Origin: Siphonodentalium dalli
Taxonomy: Eukaryota; Mollusca; Scaphopoda; Gadilida; Siphonodentaliidae
Direction: 5' to 3'
Assembly: GCA_032622095.1 (NCBI GenBank)
Contig: CP136061.1
Location: forward strand, 136,173,587 to 136,237,586
DNA: 64,000 nt
Shown piece after piece: positions 50,801-62,889 of the stretch (position 1 is its first letter; every line of letters begins with the position of its first letter). The translations under genes and the position numbers were made by a program. The notes beneath the pieces are model-generated. The model searched no databases. It was not told the DNA's origin and saw nothing but the letters and a program-made list of their open reading frames with translations.

Positions 50801-52743
50801 GAAAACTGACATTAGCTGTTCATTGAACCACATATTGTTTTCTGATTACTCCCTCGTTTTCTTTTAAAAAGCAATAGCTTGTTTGGAGATATGACATTTT
50901 GCGTATGCCAGGGACGATTCGTTTCCGTGCTATAACGAAGTTGTGCTAATAAATGCAGATTAAGCTAAATATGGTGGCAATCGCATGTGTCTATGAACTA
51001 AAAAGTGCCTATTCTACACTATGAAAATTCACCCATGTGCATCATCATACAGAAATGTGTGGAACAATCACAAAATTTAAATCACCAAATGATCACGTGA
51101 CTAACATGGAGCACACATTTTAGAATTCACAAACACAAAACAGAAGTCACGTGGACAACCTGAAGCGTCCTATTGGCTGCTGTAGGACATACGACTTCAT
51201 AGCACGAATAATTGTAAAGATCGCTGGAGATATGACATTTGCTTCAATGGTTTGTGCAAATATTTGTCATCCAATGCAAAGACAGTTTGGCCCATCGGAT
51301 TGGATTTTTTCTCACGATTCGAATGGTATCAAATACTCATTTCCCGCCATAATGGAGTTACGACATTATAGCACTGATGCGTCGAGATTTTGTCAACCCG
51401 CGGGAAGTCACCAAAAGATTGAAAATATACAGTTTTGATGTATATGAGCCACATACATGTATATTAGCCAACTATAAACTGCACCCACCACTCACAACTT
51501 CCATTATATGATAAGCTGGGCAGAGTCTACCATTTTCGTTTTGGAAGCCATATTAGATAAAATTTATTGTTTCTTTTGGTCTATTTGAGATGGAATGTTC
51601 ACAAATAAAAGAAACGCTCAATTATTTTGTAAACAAGATCTGCTCATCCCTAAATATCAAATGTGACCAGAACCCCAAAGTCGATTTTGATTACATTTTA
51701 TACCGCATTCGTTATAACTTATTAGTGAAGGACCGGAGTAAACTATGATCTAATCGATTAGACATGTCATTGCTGGAATGATCTGTTGACACGATCGTTG
51801 AAAGAATATACCCATTGTTTCCCAGTTCAGAGAGCAACAAGTGATAAACAGAAGTGATAGAAAATAGTATTTTTCACATCGGGTGGCCATTTTGGCAGCC
51901 ATTTTTGGTACTGATTATTAAGGTTTTACATAGAGCTAGCATGATGGCATCATAAAGAGGTATACATTCGTATTTATTTAGTCAATTTTATTCATCAACC
52001 ACTACTTATAATGGATTGAATGACACTGTGATCAATATCCGCCATTTTCCATATGTTGACCGCCATTTTGGCAGCCATTTTGAGACAAAGCTCCAATTAT
52101 GGTTTCATTGAATTGGAGTATTCATAGATATTGGTATGCCCAACTTACATTGTACTGTTCTTTCCATTTCTTGTTGATATATGACTGTAATCACAATGGC
52201 GATTTTTGTGGAAATTTATACCGCGTTCTGTAAAATCGAATTATTGAGGGTGTAGATGAGTCTGGGACCCCATTTATGGTATCTTTCATTGCTCCAATGC
52301 TGAATTAACATGAATAAGCCTAATCAAAATGTCCAGTCTGAACCATTATCAAACAACAGGAATTGATCTTTAAGATATTAGGCAAAAACTTCAAATGTTC
52401 GAGTTTAGGCAGCCATTTTCGCGGCCATCTGGGACGAGGGGTTCCATTTTTGCCATAAACAGGTGACACACTGTTGTACCTTTGCAAAAATGTATACATT
52501 TGTATACATATGACAACATTTGTTCTGACTATAATCGAATTAATCTCAGTCAGAGTATCTTTTGACTAACGGCAGCCATGTTGGACGCCATCTTGGATCC
52601 TGAATTTTGCCCAAAGCGGATTTTAGCGGATTTTGGATATGTTATACACGAGATTCTCCCGCGTCGAATGACACCAAAACCGCTTCTTTACCAATTTCTT
52701 CTGGGTCTAACCCGACGACGACCACACTATATATCAACATTTT
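47849..52743. mobile_element. 4.9-kb giant inverted repeat (foldback 1)
   Basis: Left arm 47849-48566 and right arm 52030-52743 are inverted copies of each other along their length. Matched landmarks at 47937/52663 and 48319/52279 place the centre at about 50300, so the arms are colinear. Weaker pairing (GGCTACCAAAATGGTCACC with GGCTGCCAAAATGGCCACC) continues to about 48870/51880. The central 3 kb have short frames (49980-50306 minus, 50220-50576 plus) with no recognised domain, though a lost transposase cannot be excluded. The arms carry AAGATGGC-type motifs at roughly 150-185-bp steps or twice that. Confidence 0.85.
48574..48720 (+). repeat. Extra copy of the arm terminus inside foldback 1
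   Basis: AGACCCAGAAGGAATTGGTA through ATCCGCTAAAATCCGCTTT to AAGATGGCGTCCA repeats the outer 150 bp of the left arm (from 47893) in the same orientation. Confidence 0.85.
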
Positions 52744-54023
52744 GTTCAACGCAATTTGGTGTCCAGAGTATGTCGGACGGCATTCGTCGAATATCTGCCA
52801 GGCCTCCAAATATTCGAGGTGGTGAAAAATAACAGATTTCAAAACTCGAAATATGATAACTCTGGGCTTTGATGGGTGGGTCTAATCTAATCTAATATGT
52901 TTACCCCGAAGCCGCAGAAATAGTAATTAAGGGGCGTTAAATCGGATTATGTATCTTTAAGGCGAAATAATATAAAAACAGGGTATAACTCGCCAATTCG
53001 CGGTACATACAATATACCTCCAACGTGTTTGAATTCCGCCTAATGCATACATGTGACATATCCCTCATAATAAATTGTTGTCAGTGTCTTCTAGAACGGG
53101 GAACGAGATAAAAATATCACAGCGAAGAAGAAAAACACTCCATTGGAGTGTTCCTAACGTGGACAGCAAAAAAAAAAAACTCGTTTTCACATTGAACCTA
53201 CACACTTGTTATCAACATTGTATCTACAAAATTGACAACACACCACGTCACCCTGTTATATAAATTAACGTGATAATTATCTCTGCCTTTTAGCTGTCGT
53301 GTTTTATGAAATGGTATAGAGCTGATGTTGAAGTTTTCGGCAATATATTCAAAAAATGATAGATTGCCCCCCCCCCCCCCGGGGAAGGTAATATCTTATA
53401 GCATTGAGTGCTACCCTGTCACTCTTGAGGGATTGATTCACACAGCAAGAGTGTCAGACTGCTCCCTGAGAACTTGGCTAGAAGTCCCAAATGAACCTCT
53501 CAAAAGTTATAGGTTTCCACTCCGAGAAGCCAGGGTAAACTCTTTGCATTCCTAAAGGGTATAGAGTGTTACTCTATTCGATGGAGGTGTGAACTAGCAC
53601 TCGGTGGGCGCTCTTTTAGCAGCCCCGAAAGTGCTAAATTATCATCCTGGCCAGCCCGGGCGGTTATTTTTTGACACACTTAATTTTATATAGAATGTGA
53701 ACAATTATTATGTGAAGACAAAAACATTGGCTTTTAATACATTTGATATGTTGGAAATATTATTGCTATTTTTTGTTTTCCCCAAGAACTGCTAAAATTA
53801 TTATAAATTTTCACACAATCCAATCCAATCCAATTACCAAAATAGCTCAGTGTGTTGGCTCTATGTCAGAACGCTTTATTTGTGTCACGCTGTTGAGTTA
53901 AAAATTTTAATTGCCTGATATATAACATCATACCCCCATATAGTACACTAAATAATAAACAGACATAACTATTTCGCCCATTTAAAACAAATTTTTGTAT
54001 GCAGACCAGTCCACTAAACCAGG
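52744..54023. other. Unassigned sequence between the two giant inverted repeats
   Basis: Contains TCTAATCTAATCTAAT and CCAATCCAATCCAAT short repeats and a C-run/GGGG at 53367-53384. The 53400-53650 stretch is GC-richer (CAGCCCGGGCGG), without a recognised motif. Confidence 0.4.
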
Positions 54024-54159
54024 TAGTCCAGGATATATTGGTCAACCTCTGCACCCCCCCCCCCAGGACTCAACTTCACCCTACTAATTTTCTTTCTTAA
54101 TGTCTCCTCTAATTTTTTTCACTTGTTAACAAGAAAAAAAAGTGGCCGCAGAGACTCCA

Positions 54160-55230
54160 GACAAGATGGCGTCCATCATGGCGGCCATTTTTTTTATATG
54201 CACCAGGTCTCTTTGCTCGCCGTTATAGTAAAGATGATATCACATGCGGTCTTGTTTTTCGCTCGATTCGTTATGCTAATATAAAACCCTTACAAATTAG
54301 CCAAAAATCCGACACCAGAATCCAATATGGCGGCTAAGATGGCCGCCGAAATGTGAAAATATGCTATTTTTCTGACATTTCACCACCTTTCGTTTGTCTC
54401 TGTGGGAAAATATTGGCATTTTGGCATGATGTTATACATTTATCGTATAGAAGAGTCATTGGCGAAGACATAGGGACCATAATATACATTCATTGTGTGA
54501 TATATTTGTCCGTTATCACGTTTTCCCAAATGCCGGTATAATATGTCAAAGCCGAATCAACGCTAATAACGTGATGTAATGTTTCGAATCAATGAATGTT
54601 ATTGCTATCATAACAACACCCATGCATATATATGTACATGAGATAGTCGAACTAGGATTCCCCTTATACCTGAGTTGAGAAATATTCACCCCAATCCAAG
54701 ATGGCGGCCAAAATGGCCACCATAAATAAAAAATCGCCCAAAATCGCTGATTTTAACATCAGTGAGCATCATTGTCATGATAAATCCACACCTACTTACT
54801 ATTGTGAGATGGGAACACTTAGGCGAAGAACTTACCTTGTACCATATCCAAATAAAAGTCCCCCAAATCCAAAATGGCGCCCACAATGGCGGACAGATTT
54901 TTAAAAATCACCGAAATTCCCCCCATATTCACACCATTGGGCATTATTGTAGAGACAACTCCACACATGCTTACAGTTGAGTTGTAAATACTGAGTTGAA
55001 GTAATTACCTTACATCTCATGCAAGAAATGGTTTTCCAAATCGAAGATGGCTGCCAAAATGGCGACCGAAATTTGAAAACACGCCTGCATTCCTTTACTT
55101 TCTTACGATGGGCATTATTGTTTCGCGATTTCTACCCACCATTGCCTGTTGATGTGGAATATTGATATGACGTATTCATTAGGGTTTGGCAATTGATACT
55201 CCCAGTCAAGATGGTGGCCAAACTGGCGGG
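54160..55230. repeat. ~170-bp modular array in the left arm of foldback 2
   Basis: AAGATGGC-type motifs start near 54163, 54325, 54698, 54871, 55044 and 55208: steps of 162, 373 (about two units), 173, 173 and 164 bp. Each is usually paired with a second ATGGCGGCC-type motif about 11-15 bp on. The intervening sequence is diverged. Confidence 0.75.
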
Positions 55231-56499
55231 CAGAAATTGAAAAGAAGTCGATATTATCACATGCTAATTTCAACTTTTTGTCATAATATCGGTATGTATG
55301 GACGAAACTGTACATAAACCATCTATTAGTTCAACTTAAACGTATCAAAACGCATGACATAGCTCGTATCCTTCTGGAAAGATGAAAACCCACAATTAAT
55401 ATCGCGATGTGGAATTTCGAAATCCATTCTCAACTCAGCGCCGATAATGGCCGTAACCGTAGGTGTGCCGAATAGTCATATCAGAACAATTACATGATAA
55501 CATAGTCTGATTTGCCACGCCACGTCCATAATTATCTGGACCAGCTTCCATTTCTTTGTCAGATAAATCTAGGTCGCTCACACCGACAAAGTATTCACTA
55601 CTTCCTGGGAGAAGGGTCCCTCTAATCATAACGTTTCAAACAGCTCATTTTCCGGTGTCTAGCTTACGATTTTAAATATTTGCTAAATATGGGATTTGTG
55701 CGTCATCTTGAACTAGGAAGGTATATGGTCGATGAGTATACAAGCTTACAGAGGGTCATCTCTATGTATGTGTCTCATACCCCATGGGGATAACGCCATG
55801 TACAACTGGAGAACCAGGTAGCTAGTCACTTCTCAATAGATGGTTCGTCAACTCACAAACTCAGAGAACTCAAACTCAGTGGACAACGTTGACAGTGTTT
55901 CGAATGTTGCTAGCTGTCGAATTCCCTTGGACAGATGTATATCTGCTAAGGAGAAGACCATATTGTACCGACTACCCACAGGTCTTGACCATGATCCGAA
56001 GCAAACTGTGTGACGTCCAGCAGTTGTGTCGTCGAATATTTCCCAGCAGACAAGACAATACTCGCGGTGCTAGTTTGTGGACATGCGCCATGATAGTGGG
56101 AATGCAATGGGCAACGGTATACACCACCCCTATACCTGGTGCATGGTTAAGATATAGAATGTAATGCGTGCCTTTTTTTTGGTGTGGTAAGATTGTATTT
56201 CCACATCCGTTTCGAAGCCGTGTTGATTCAACTTGACCAGACGAACAATTTTGTCTGGATAATACTATGCTAGCCTCCCCCAAAACAGTCGGATGGACTA
56301 AAGGATAATGTCTTTATGCCATGAAGGTATGCGTTTTTGTTATCCTCTCGCAGGGTTAGTGTCAGTATGTGGGCTGTATTATTCAAGAAAATGTCAGGAA
56401 CTGTGGTGCATTTATTTCACTATGTATTTAAAGCACAATTTATAGTCTCGATAGCAATGGCTGTGGACGGTGGGGAACGCGATCTTTATGATCATATAG

Positions 56500-56502
<3 letters not shown>

Positions 56503-56532
<30 letters not shown>
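56503..56532. repeat. (TA)15 at the palindrome centre
   Basis: A pure TA tract about 5-10 bp from the calculated centre of foldback 2. TA tracts can extrude as cruciform tips. Confidence 0.9.
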
Positions 56533-56533
<1 letters not shown>

Positions 56534-57759
56534 CTTTAGAATATAGTAGTTAATGTCTCATGTAGGACAATGGTGATGTTACTAAGAAATCACTTGGTGT
56601 GCCCAACGTATGTTGAACTGAATGCCAGAGCTCATCAACGTAACATTCCTCTGGATGTTCTTCGCGTTGAACATTTAACCCTTGTGTTGATGGCATTTGT
56701 ACTTTCTTGAAACATACCGACCACCACCCAGCGTGAGTATGACATATCAGCCAACTATCAAATGCATCGCATTTAAGACTACACCCCAGTCTGGGTGGGG
56801 CTTACACAGTAGTAACCAATGGTACACGCCTGGTCCAGTTGATTAAGAACGGCTTCCAAACGGATGGGAACATACAATCTTAGCATACAAGGAAAGCAAA
56901 GCCACACATGAGATCATGTCTGAATCTAAAACATACCAAAATAAGGGGCGGTGCAGTCATGGTCCAATTTCATTTCCACTATCATGACACATTCCCGCAA
57001 ACTAGCACCGTGTGTATTGTTATCATCTGCTTGGATCTGTTCGGTGAGACGATTGCTGGACGCCAACAAGATTGTTCTTATGATCATGTTCAAGAAGTGT
57101 GGGCATATTATGTATTATGGTCTCCTGTGCCTTAGCAGAAAGGCATCCGTCAAATATCAGGCTTTCAACATTCGAAGCCATATACAGAAGTTGTCCGGGT
57201 ACGTCAGAGCATTAGATGAGTATGTGAATTGATGAACCATATATTGAGAAGAGGCTGTTTGCGAAGATCACCAGATGTACATGTTGTTATCCGCATTAGC
57301 TCACCAAAGCTGAAAATACGCAGATAGATAGGTCCTTCTGAAAGCTAGTATACGCATCGATCGAATACCTGTCTAGTTTATCGCACAATATGACGCCCAT
57401 ACCCCATATGTAGCATATGAATTATACCATAAGCTATACCACGAATGAAGCGCGCCAAGAAAAAGGATAAGAATTCAAAACTTTCGAAACAAACACGTGA
57501 GCTGGACACCGGCATATATATTGTTTGAAACATTCCGATTAGTGGGACCCTTCTACGAGGAAGTGTAGAAAACTGTGTTGTTGTGAGCGAGATAGATTAA
57601 TCTGACGAAGATACGGACACTGGTCCAGATAATGCTGAATGTGGCAAATCATAATAAGCTCAGGTACTGTTGTTTTGATTCTTGGAAGTTATAATTTGAC
57701 TATTCGGCGCACCTATATAAGGTTACGACCAGTATGGGCCCTTTATAGTCAAGAATGGA

Positions 57760-58930
57760 TTTTGAAATGTCACATCGTGATTGTGGGTTTTCATCCTTCC
57801 AAAAGGCTACGACTTATATTGGAACTAATAGATGGCTTATAATATGTACCGTTTCGTCTATACAGATCGGTATTATGACAAAACGTTGAAATTAGTATGT
57901 GATAATATCGACTTCTTTTCAATTTCTGGCCACCAGTTTTGCCGCCATCTTGACTGTGAGTATCAATTGCCAAACCTTAATGAATACTTAATATCAAAAT
58001 TCCATATCAACATGTAATGGTGGGTAGAAATCGCGAAACAATGACGCCCATCGTAAGAAAGTAAAGAAATGTAGACGTGTTTTCAAATTTCGGTCGCCAT
58101 TTTGGCCGCCATCTTCGATTTGGAAGACCATTTCTTGCATGAGATGTAAGGTAATTACTTCACTTCAGTATTCCAATTCAACTGTAAGCATGGGTGGAGT
58201 TGTCTCGACAATAATGCCCAATAATGTGAATATGAGGGAATTTCTGAGATTTTTCAAAATCTGTCCGCCAGGTGTAAGCAGGTGTGGAGTTGTCATGACA
58301 ATAATGCTCACTGATGTTAAAATCAGTGATTTTCGGCATTTTTCTATTTCTGGTGGCCATTTTGGCCGCCATCTTGGATTTGGTGAATATTCCTCAACTC
58401 AGGTATAAGAGGAATCCTAGCTCGAGTATCTCCTGCATACATATATATGTATGGGTGTTGTTATGATAGCAGTAACATTCATTGATTCGAAACATTACAT
58501 CGCTTTATTAACGTCGATTCGGCTTTGACCTATTATACCGGCATTTGGGGAAAACGTGATATCGGACAAAAATATCCCACAATGAATGTATATTATGGTC
58601 CCCATGTCTTCGCCAATGACTCTTCTATACGATATATATATAACATCACGCCAAGATGCCAATATTTTCCCACTGAGACAAACAAAAGGTGGTGAAATGT
58701 CAGAAAAATAGCATATTTTCACATATCGGCGGCCATCTTGGCCGCCATATTGGATTCTGGTGTCGGATTTTTGGCTAATTTGTAAGGGTTGTATATTAGC
58801 ATAACGAATCGAGCGGAAAGCAAGACCGCATTTGATATCATCTTTACTATAACGGCGATCAAAGAGACCTGGTGCATATAAAAAAAATGGCCGCCATGAT
58901 GGACGCCATCTTGTCTGGAGTCTCTGCGGC
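57760..58930. repeat. Mirror array in the right arm of foldback 2
   Basis: GCCATCTT-type motifs (reverse complement of AAGATGGC) recur near 57945, 58107, 58367, 58730 and 58903, in inverted order relative to the left arm. Flanking blocks such as AGTGGCCGCAGAGACTCCAG are found in both arms. Confidence 0.8.
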
Positions 58931-59420
58931 CACTTTTTTTTCTTGTTAACAAGTGAAACAAATTAGAGGAGACATTAAGAAAGAAAATTAGTGGGGTGAA
59001 GTTGAGTCCTGAGGGGGGGGGGGGGGGGTGCAGAGGTTGACCAATATTCCTGGACTAAGGGATCAATAAACTGGAAAGAGGTCACAGTACGCCTGGTCAT
59101 CTGGCGTATAGGCTATGTCCCTATATGACATAAAACTCATCTCAGTCAAAAGTGTTTGATCAGCAGGCATGACATGATAAATCTCATATATATCAAATTA
59201 TTTATGAGTGGTTGTCTTTCTACAAGAAAATAGTTTTGAAATTTCTTGAATAAAAATAATATGTCTCCGCTAATGATTTTCAGATTTATTCAAGGATTAA
59301 AATTTCAAAATAGCTGACAGTTCTTAAATATTGTGTCACATTAACCGGTACGTACCAAATTTCAAACAAATTCCAGAGAAATTTTTAGAAAAATTTATTT
59401 TGAAATATCAGCAAATTTGG

Positions 59421-59634
59421 TTAACCATTTCAGATCCAAGTCCGATTTTTGTATCAACCCATATTTCCTTGGTCATTTTTCAAATTTATTGATTATAATA
59501 ATGTGATACATTGATGGAAAGAGCTCTTAGAGCTCTTTCCATCAATGTATCACATTATTATAATCAATAAATTTGAAAAATGACCAAGGAAATATGGGTT
59601 GATACAAAAATCGGACTTGGCACTGAAAGGGTTA
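59421..59634. mobile_element. Near-perfect 213-bp palindromic piggyBac-type MITE
   Basis: Arms of 106 bp fold about a single central base at 59528 (GAGCTCT-T-AGAGCTC). Only the outer ~15 bp show mismatches. The right terminus TTGGCACTGAAAGGG-TTA and the TGGGTTGATACAAAAATCGG block match the 10.8-kb MITE. TTAA is intact on the left and TTAT on the right. The near identity of the arms implies recent origin or arm-to-arm correction. Confidence 0.95.
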
Positions 59635-60559
59635 TATTAAAACGTGCTGCTGACACGAGCTGGTGAAATAGCGCATCTCTTGGTATTTAATTTTCTCAGG
59701 AAAGAGTTTACCCCTCGAGTTTTAAGTGTATAACAGTAGAATGTGTTACCATGCGCGTTCTTCAATTTTAAGCGGTGTCTATATAGTGCACGAATGTAGT
59801 ACTAGGGTAACATGACTTCTATATTGTACCCCCCCCCCAAATACCAGATAAGATATAGGGGGGGGGGAGTAATTAATGCGTACCGGTTAAGAAATAATTA
59901 ATAAACAGACGGAGATTGCACAATAATATGATATGTTGAATCCTGAATACCGGTAAATTTGGCCATATGAATCCCGAGTATATATATATATATATATAAA
60001 TATATGAATCGTGCGCACCACTTGAAAACCATGCACCCGAATCCCGCATAACACAAAATGGTGGGTGATTCCCCTCTACTCAGCACGACCTTATAACGAG
60101 AATCGTGTGGGCGATATACGGTATATTTATCTGCAATATCTTTTCTGTTCGTCTTTATTAGCCACGCATCCTTGAAATCGTGACCGAGTTTTTGATCGTA
60201 CGTCCGATGTGATATACGGCACCGGGCGTATCGATCCGAATCAATTACAAAGCACCTAATCACGAGTCGAGATACGTTTGAGGTATCTAATAAAGTATAA
60301 TATCGTACATCAACAAGTATAGACCGTTGTGCTTGTTATACGATTCAGTTCCTCGATACTTTCTCATCTACGTCAAGACGAACGTATAATTTAGTAAAGG
60401 CAAGTCAAATTCATAATCTCATAATTGAAAGTTTCTTCCGATCTATATATTGTCAGCATCAATCATAGGCACGCATATATACAGGGCGGCGGAAAGTTAT
60501 ATATACGCCACCAACACTCACATTCGCGATTTATACGAACATGGCTCATTTGAACATTA
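59635..60559. other. Unassigned sequence
   Basis: Contains C8 and G9 runs near 59829 and 59860 around a short hairpin, and a TA-tract at 59978. The 121-codon minus frame at 59898-60263 runs through the TA-tract (YLYIYIYI) and has no family motif. Confidence 0.4.
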
Positions 60560-61160
60560 AAATGAAAGTGTCAATGACACTGTAGACCAACTCGCATGTG
60601 AATTAGGATTAAATTTTATTCTGAGCAATGAATAGAATGATAACGTAGAAGGAAAGTAAAAAAAATTACAGTAAATGTCTTGTATTGTGTAGATGAAATT
60701 GTTTTCATTTCACCAATAAATGTGAGCTGCAGGGCGTGCTGATGGATTCAAATTTTAAATCTAAGATGTCTGCTGACAGCCATGTATTATACTGAGTTTC
60801 GGAAATAACCGATGGTCACTCCGATTATCCATGTGAAGTTTGGTGACAATTGGATGAGAGATTTGACAGGTAGGGTGTGCCAAATGATTTAGTCACACAA
60901 AGAGTAAAATATAAGATGGCCGCTGGCAGCCATGTTTTTCTAAGAATTTCAAAAATAATTCGATAGCCATCTATAGAAGTCACCCCGCAGATCCATATAG
61001 AGTTTGGGGATGGTCGAATGAGGGATGTGGTCTGTATGGATTGCCAAGGGACTATGCATGCAAAGAGTAAAATCCAAGATGGCTGCCGGCGGCCATGTTT
61101 TTCATCGAAATTTTTTCAAATTCGATGGCTCCCATCTAGAAGTAATCCTAAACTGGGGTG
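60560..61160 (+). repeat. Dispersed repeat G, copy 2
   Basis: Colinear with 11590-12060 but longer. The unit ending AAAGAGTAAAATCCAAGATG and GGCTGCCGGCGGCCATGTTT occurs about three times. The GC-rich cores GCCGGCGGC and GCCGCTGGC form short hairpins with the following GCCATG. Confidence 0.85.
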
Positions 61161-61237
61161 ACATTTAATCATATCTGTGGATTTAAAGATAATAACGGGG
61201 TATATTGTGTGTTAGTAAACCAGTAGAGTCACATGCA

Positions 61238-61289
61238 TGCGCACTGCGCAGGTTGTAAACCATTTTATGTACGACTGTCTCCTAGCAAC
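61238..61289 (+). promoter_or_regulatory. Possible promoter-type motif pair (NRF1-like, RFX X-box)
   Basis: TGCGCACTGCGCA at 61238-61250 resembles, but does not match, the NRF1 consensus. GTCTCCTAGCAAC at 61277-61289 fits the RFX X-box pattern RYYNYY-N-RRNRAC. The two lie 26 bp apart. No transcript or gene start is evident downstream, so this may be chance. Confidence 0.25.
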
Positions 61290-61559
61290 CGTTGTGCCAA
61301 CCCCTTCAGACTGAGACTGGTTGTGGAATCATACATGCATTGTATACCATTGGTAACTGTATATGACCCTCTTATTAGTGGCTGTCAACGATTGGTGGCT
61401 CTTGGACCAATCGAAGAGAACAATTTGCGACAATGTATAGATGATTACACTTTATGACACTCGTCAACAACAGATACAAGAGGGGTGCATGGATAGTGAG
61501 TGATCCGACAGTATCCAATTCCGTATCTCGTCAATACAGGGTGTAATAGAATGCGCGTT

Positions 61560-61935
61560 AAAGTGACGTGAAATACTCCAGAGGGTGATACAATTAAAAT
61601 GGAGAATAATCTTGCTCAAAGCAGTGATGTTTACAAACATTATTTCCAAATTGACTACACACACCACCATTCTTATATATTAACTAAATTCAGTGACTTT
61701 CAACAGCGAAATCGTTTTCGTTAGTTTATCTCCGATAGTTACGTCCCGAATCGAGAAGTAAATATTTACAACTGAGCGTAGTTCGGACGATGTTTTCCAT
61801 GGAGTGATACCGTCGATTTGCTTGATATTTTCGGCGATGTTAGTAGAATGGTACATTCCTCCTGCAGTTCGCAGTGCCTGAACACTCATTTATCAATTTC
61901 ACCCACCCGAACAAGTCTATATATAATATGTCTTT
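61560..61935 (+). repeat. Dispersed repeat D, copy 3
   Basis: Colinear with 9340-9722. On the minus strand a 69-codon frame is fully open (61680-61889) and contains STNIAENIKQIDGITPW and SSELRSVVNIYFSIRDVTIG. The homologous frame is open in copy 1 and has two stops in copy 2. Confidence 0.85.
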
Positions 61936-62478
61936 AAATGTTTTATCTGCGGGTGACGATTTGAACGCTGAGAACCGACCTGGAACATGTTTCCAGGTTA
62001 GGATATAGATATACTCACTATCCAGTTTTCGGGTAGTGAGAATCCAAAACCACGAACATGGCGTCATGGTGTGCCCTGGTCAGTTCTCGGTGTTTGGATC
62101 GTCAAGAACGTGTGCATGGTGTTCTATTTTTGGTAACCCGTCGTTCACGAACAGCTCGGATTTGAATACGGATCGACACATGAGACTGAGAGCGCGCGGT
62201 ACCTACACAAGACTTGCAATGGTGTATCATGGATAGTAATATGTGTAGCAATATTATACTTTAATGTGTTGCTGTTCACACAATGGTATACCCATGTATA
62301 ACCGTTTTATGATTGAACTAAGCACTGTAATTCCACACAAACGGTGCTAACTTCAGTATGTTAATATTTCTTAAAGTCTTCAGTCGTATACATATATATG
62401 ATCCTGATTTCGAATGTAAAAAACCTCTGCAACCGGATCTTGAGTTTATAGATACTTTACATTTCGGGTACCACAACA
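61936..62478. other. Unassigned sequence
   Basis: Somewhat GC-richer at 62030-62230. No recognised frame. Confidence 0.4.
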
Positions 62479-62561
62479 GGGGGGGGGGGTGAACAAATTT
62501 CTTCCGGCACGTATGCCGGGGTGGGTGGGTGGTCAAAGCCACCAACAAGCAATTTTTTCCG
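62479..62561 (+). repeat. Poly-G-ended repeat (family P), copy 5
   Basis: G11, then TGAACAAATTTC, GGCACGTATGCC (a near-palindrome) and GGGGTGGGTGGGTGGTC. Confidence 0.75.
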
Positions 62562-62714
62562 CAACTAAAAAAAATAATTCCTGCTTGTTTTTAGTGTTTT
62601 GGCAATGAGTTGGGCTTCAAAACCACTTTGAATCAGTTTGAATGAGAGAAATAATGTAATTCTAACTGGTAAACTGACTGCAGGCAGTTATCGTGCTGTA
62701 TTTTGTTGCAAATT

Positions 62715-62760
62715 TTGAAATCCAAGATGGCCGCTGGCAGCCATGTTTTTTTGGCCGAAT
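62715..62760 (+). repeat. Short fragment of repeat G
   Basis: AAATCCAAGATGGCCGCTGG followed by CAGCCATGTTTTTTT matches the unit end in 60.9-61.1 kb. Confidence 0.75.
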
Positions 62761-62889
62761 GACCTCAAAATTACTCATTCCTATTTACATGTCCATGTTA
62801 ACATCCATGATAAATAGTATGCACAGAAATTCATATACAGCTGTTTACAGTGAATTTCCCCCCGCAAATCTCTGTTTTAGTGTTAAAAT

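Larger units (their letters stand above)
54024..59057. mobile_element. 5.0-kb giant palindrome (foldback 2)
   Basis: TAGTCCAGG at the left pairs with CCTGGACTA at the right. Matched landmarks (54028/59053 and 56203/56868) give the same centre, about 56535-56541, where a (TA)15 tract sits. The arms are therefore colinear over some 2.5 kb each. Similarity is high in the outer 1.4 kb and lower inside, with poly-C/poly-G tracts at the same place in each arm (54053 and 59012). Frames such as 55435-55629 minus (DLSDKEMEAGPDNYGRG) are mirrored, with stops, in the opposite arm near 57545-57640. No intact transposase was recognised. Confidence 0.9.

Noticed and set aside
53845-53910. tRNA-like A box (TAGCTCAGT)
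   Set aside because: The following bases do not close a D-stem, and no T-arm (GGTTCRA) follows at the right distance.
59898-60263. 121-codon minus-strand frame
   Set aside because: It crosses a TA microsatellite and shows no conserved motif.
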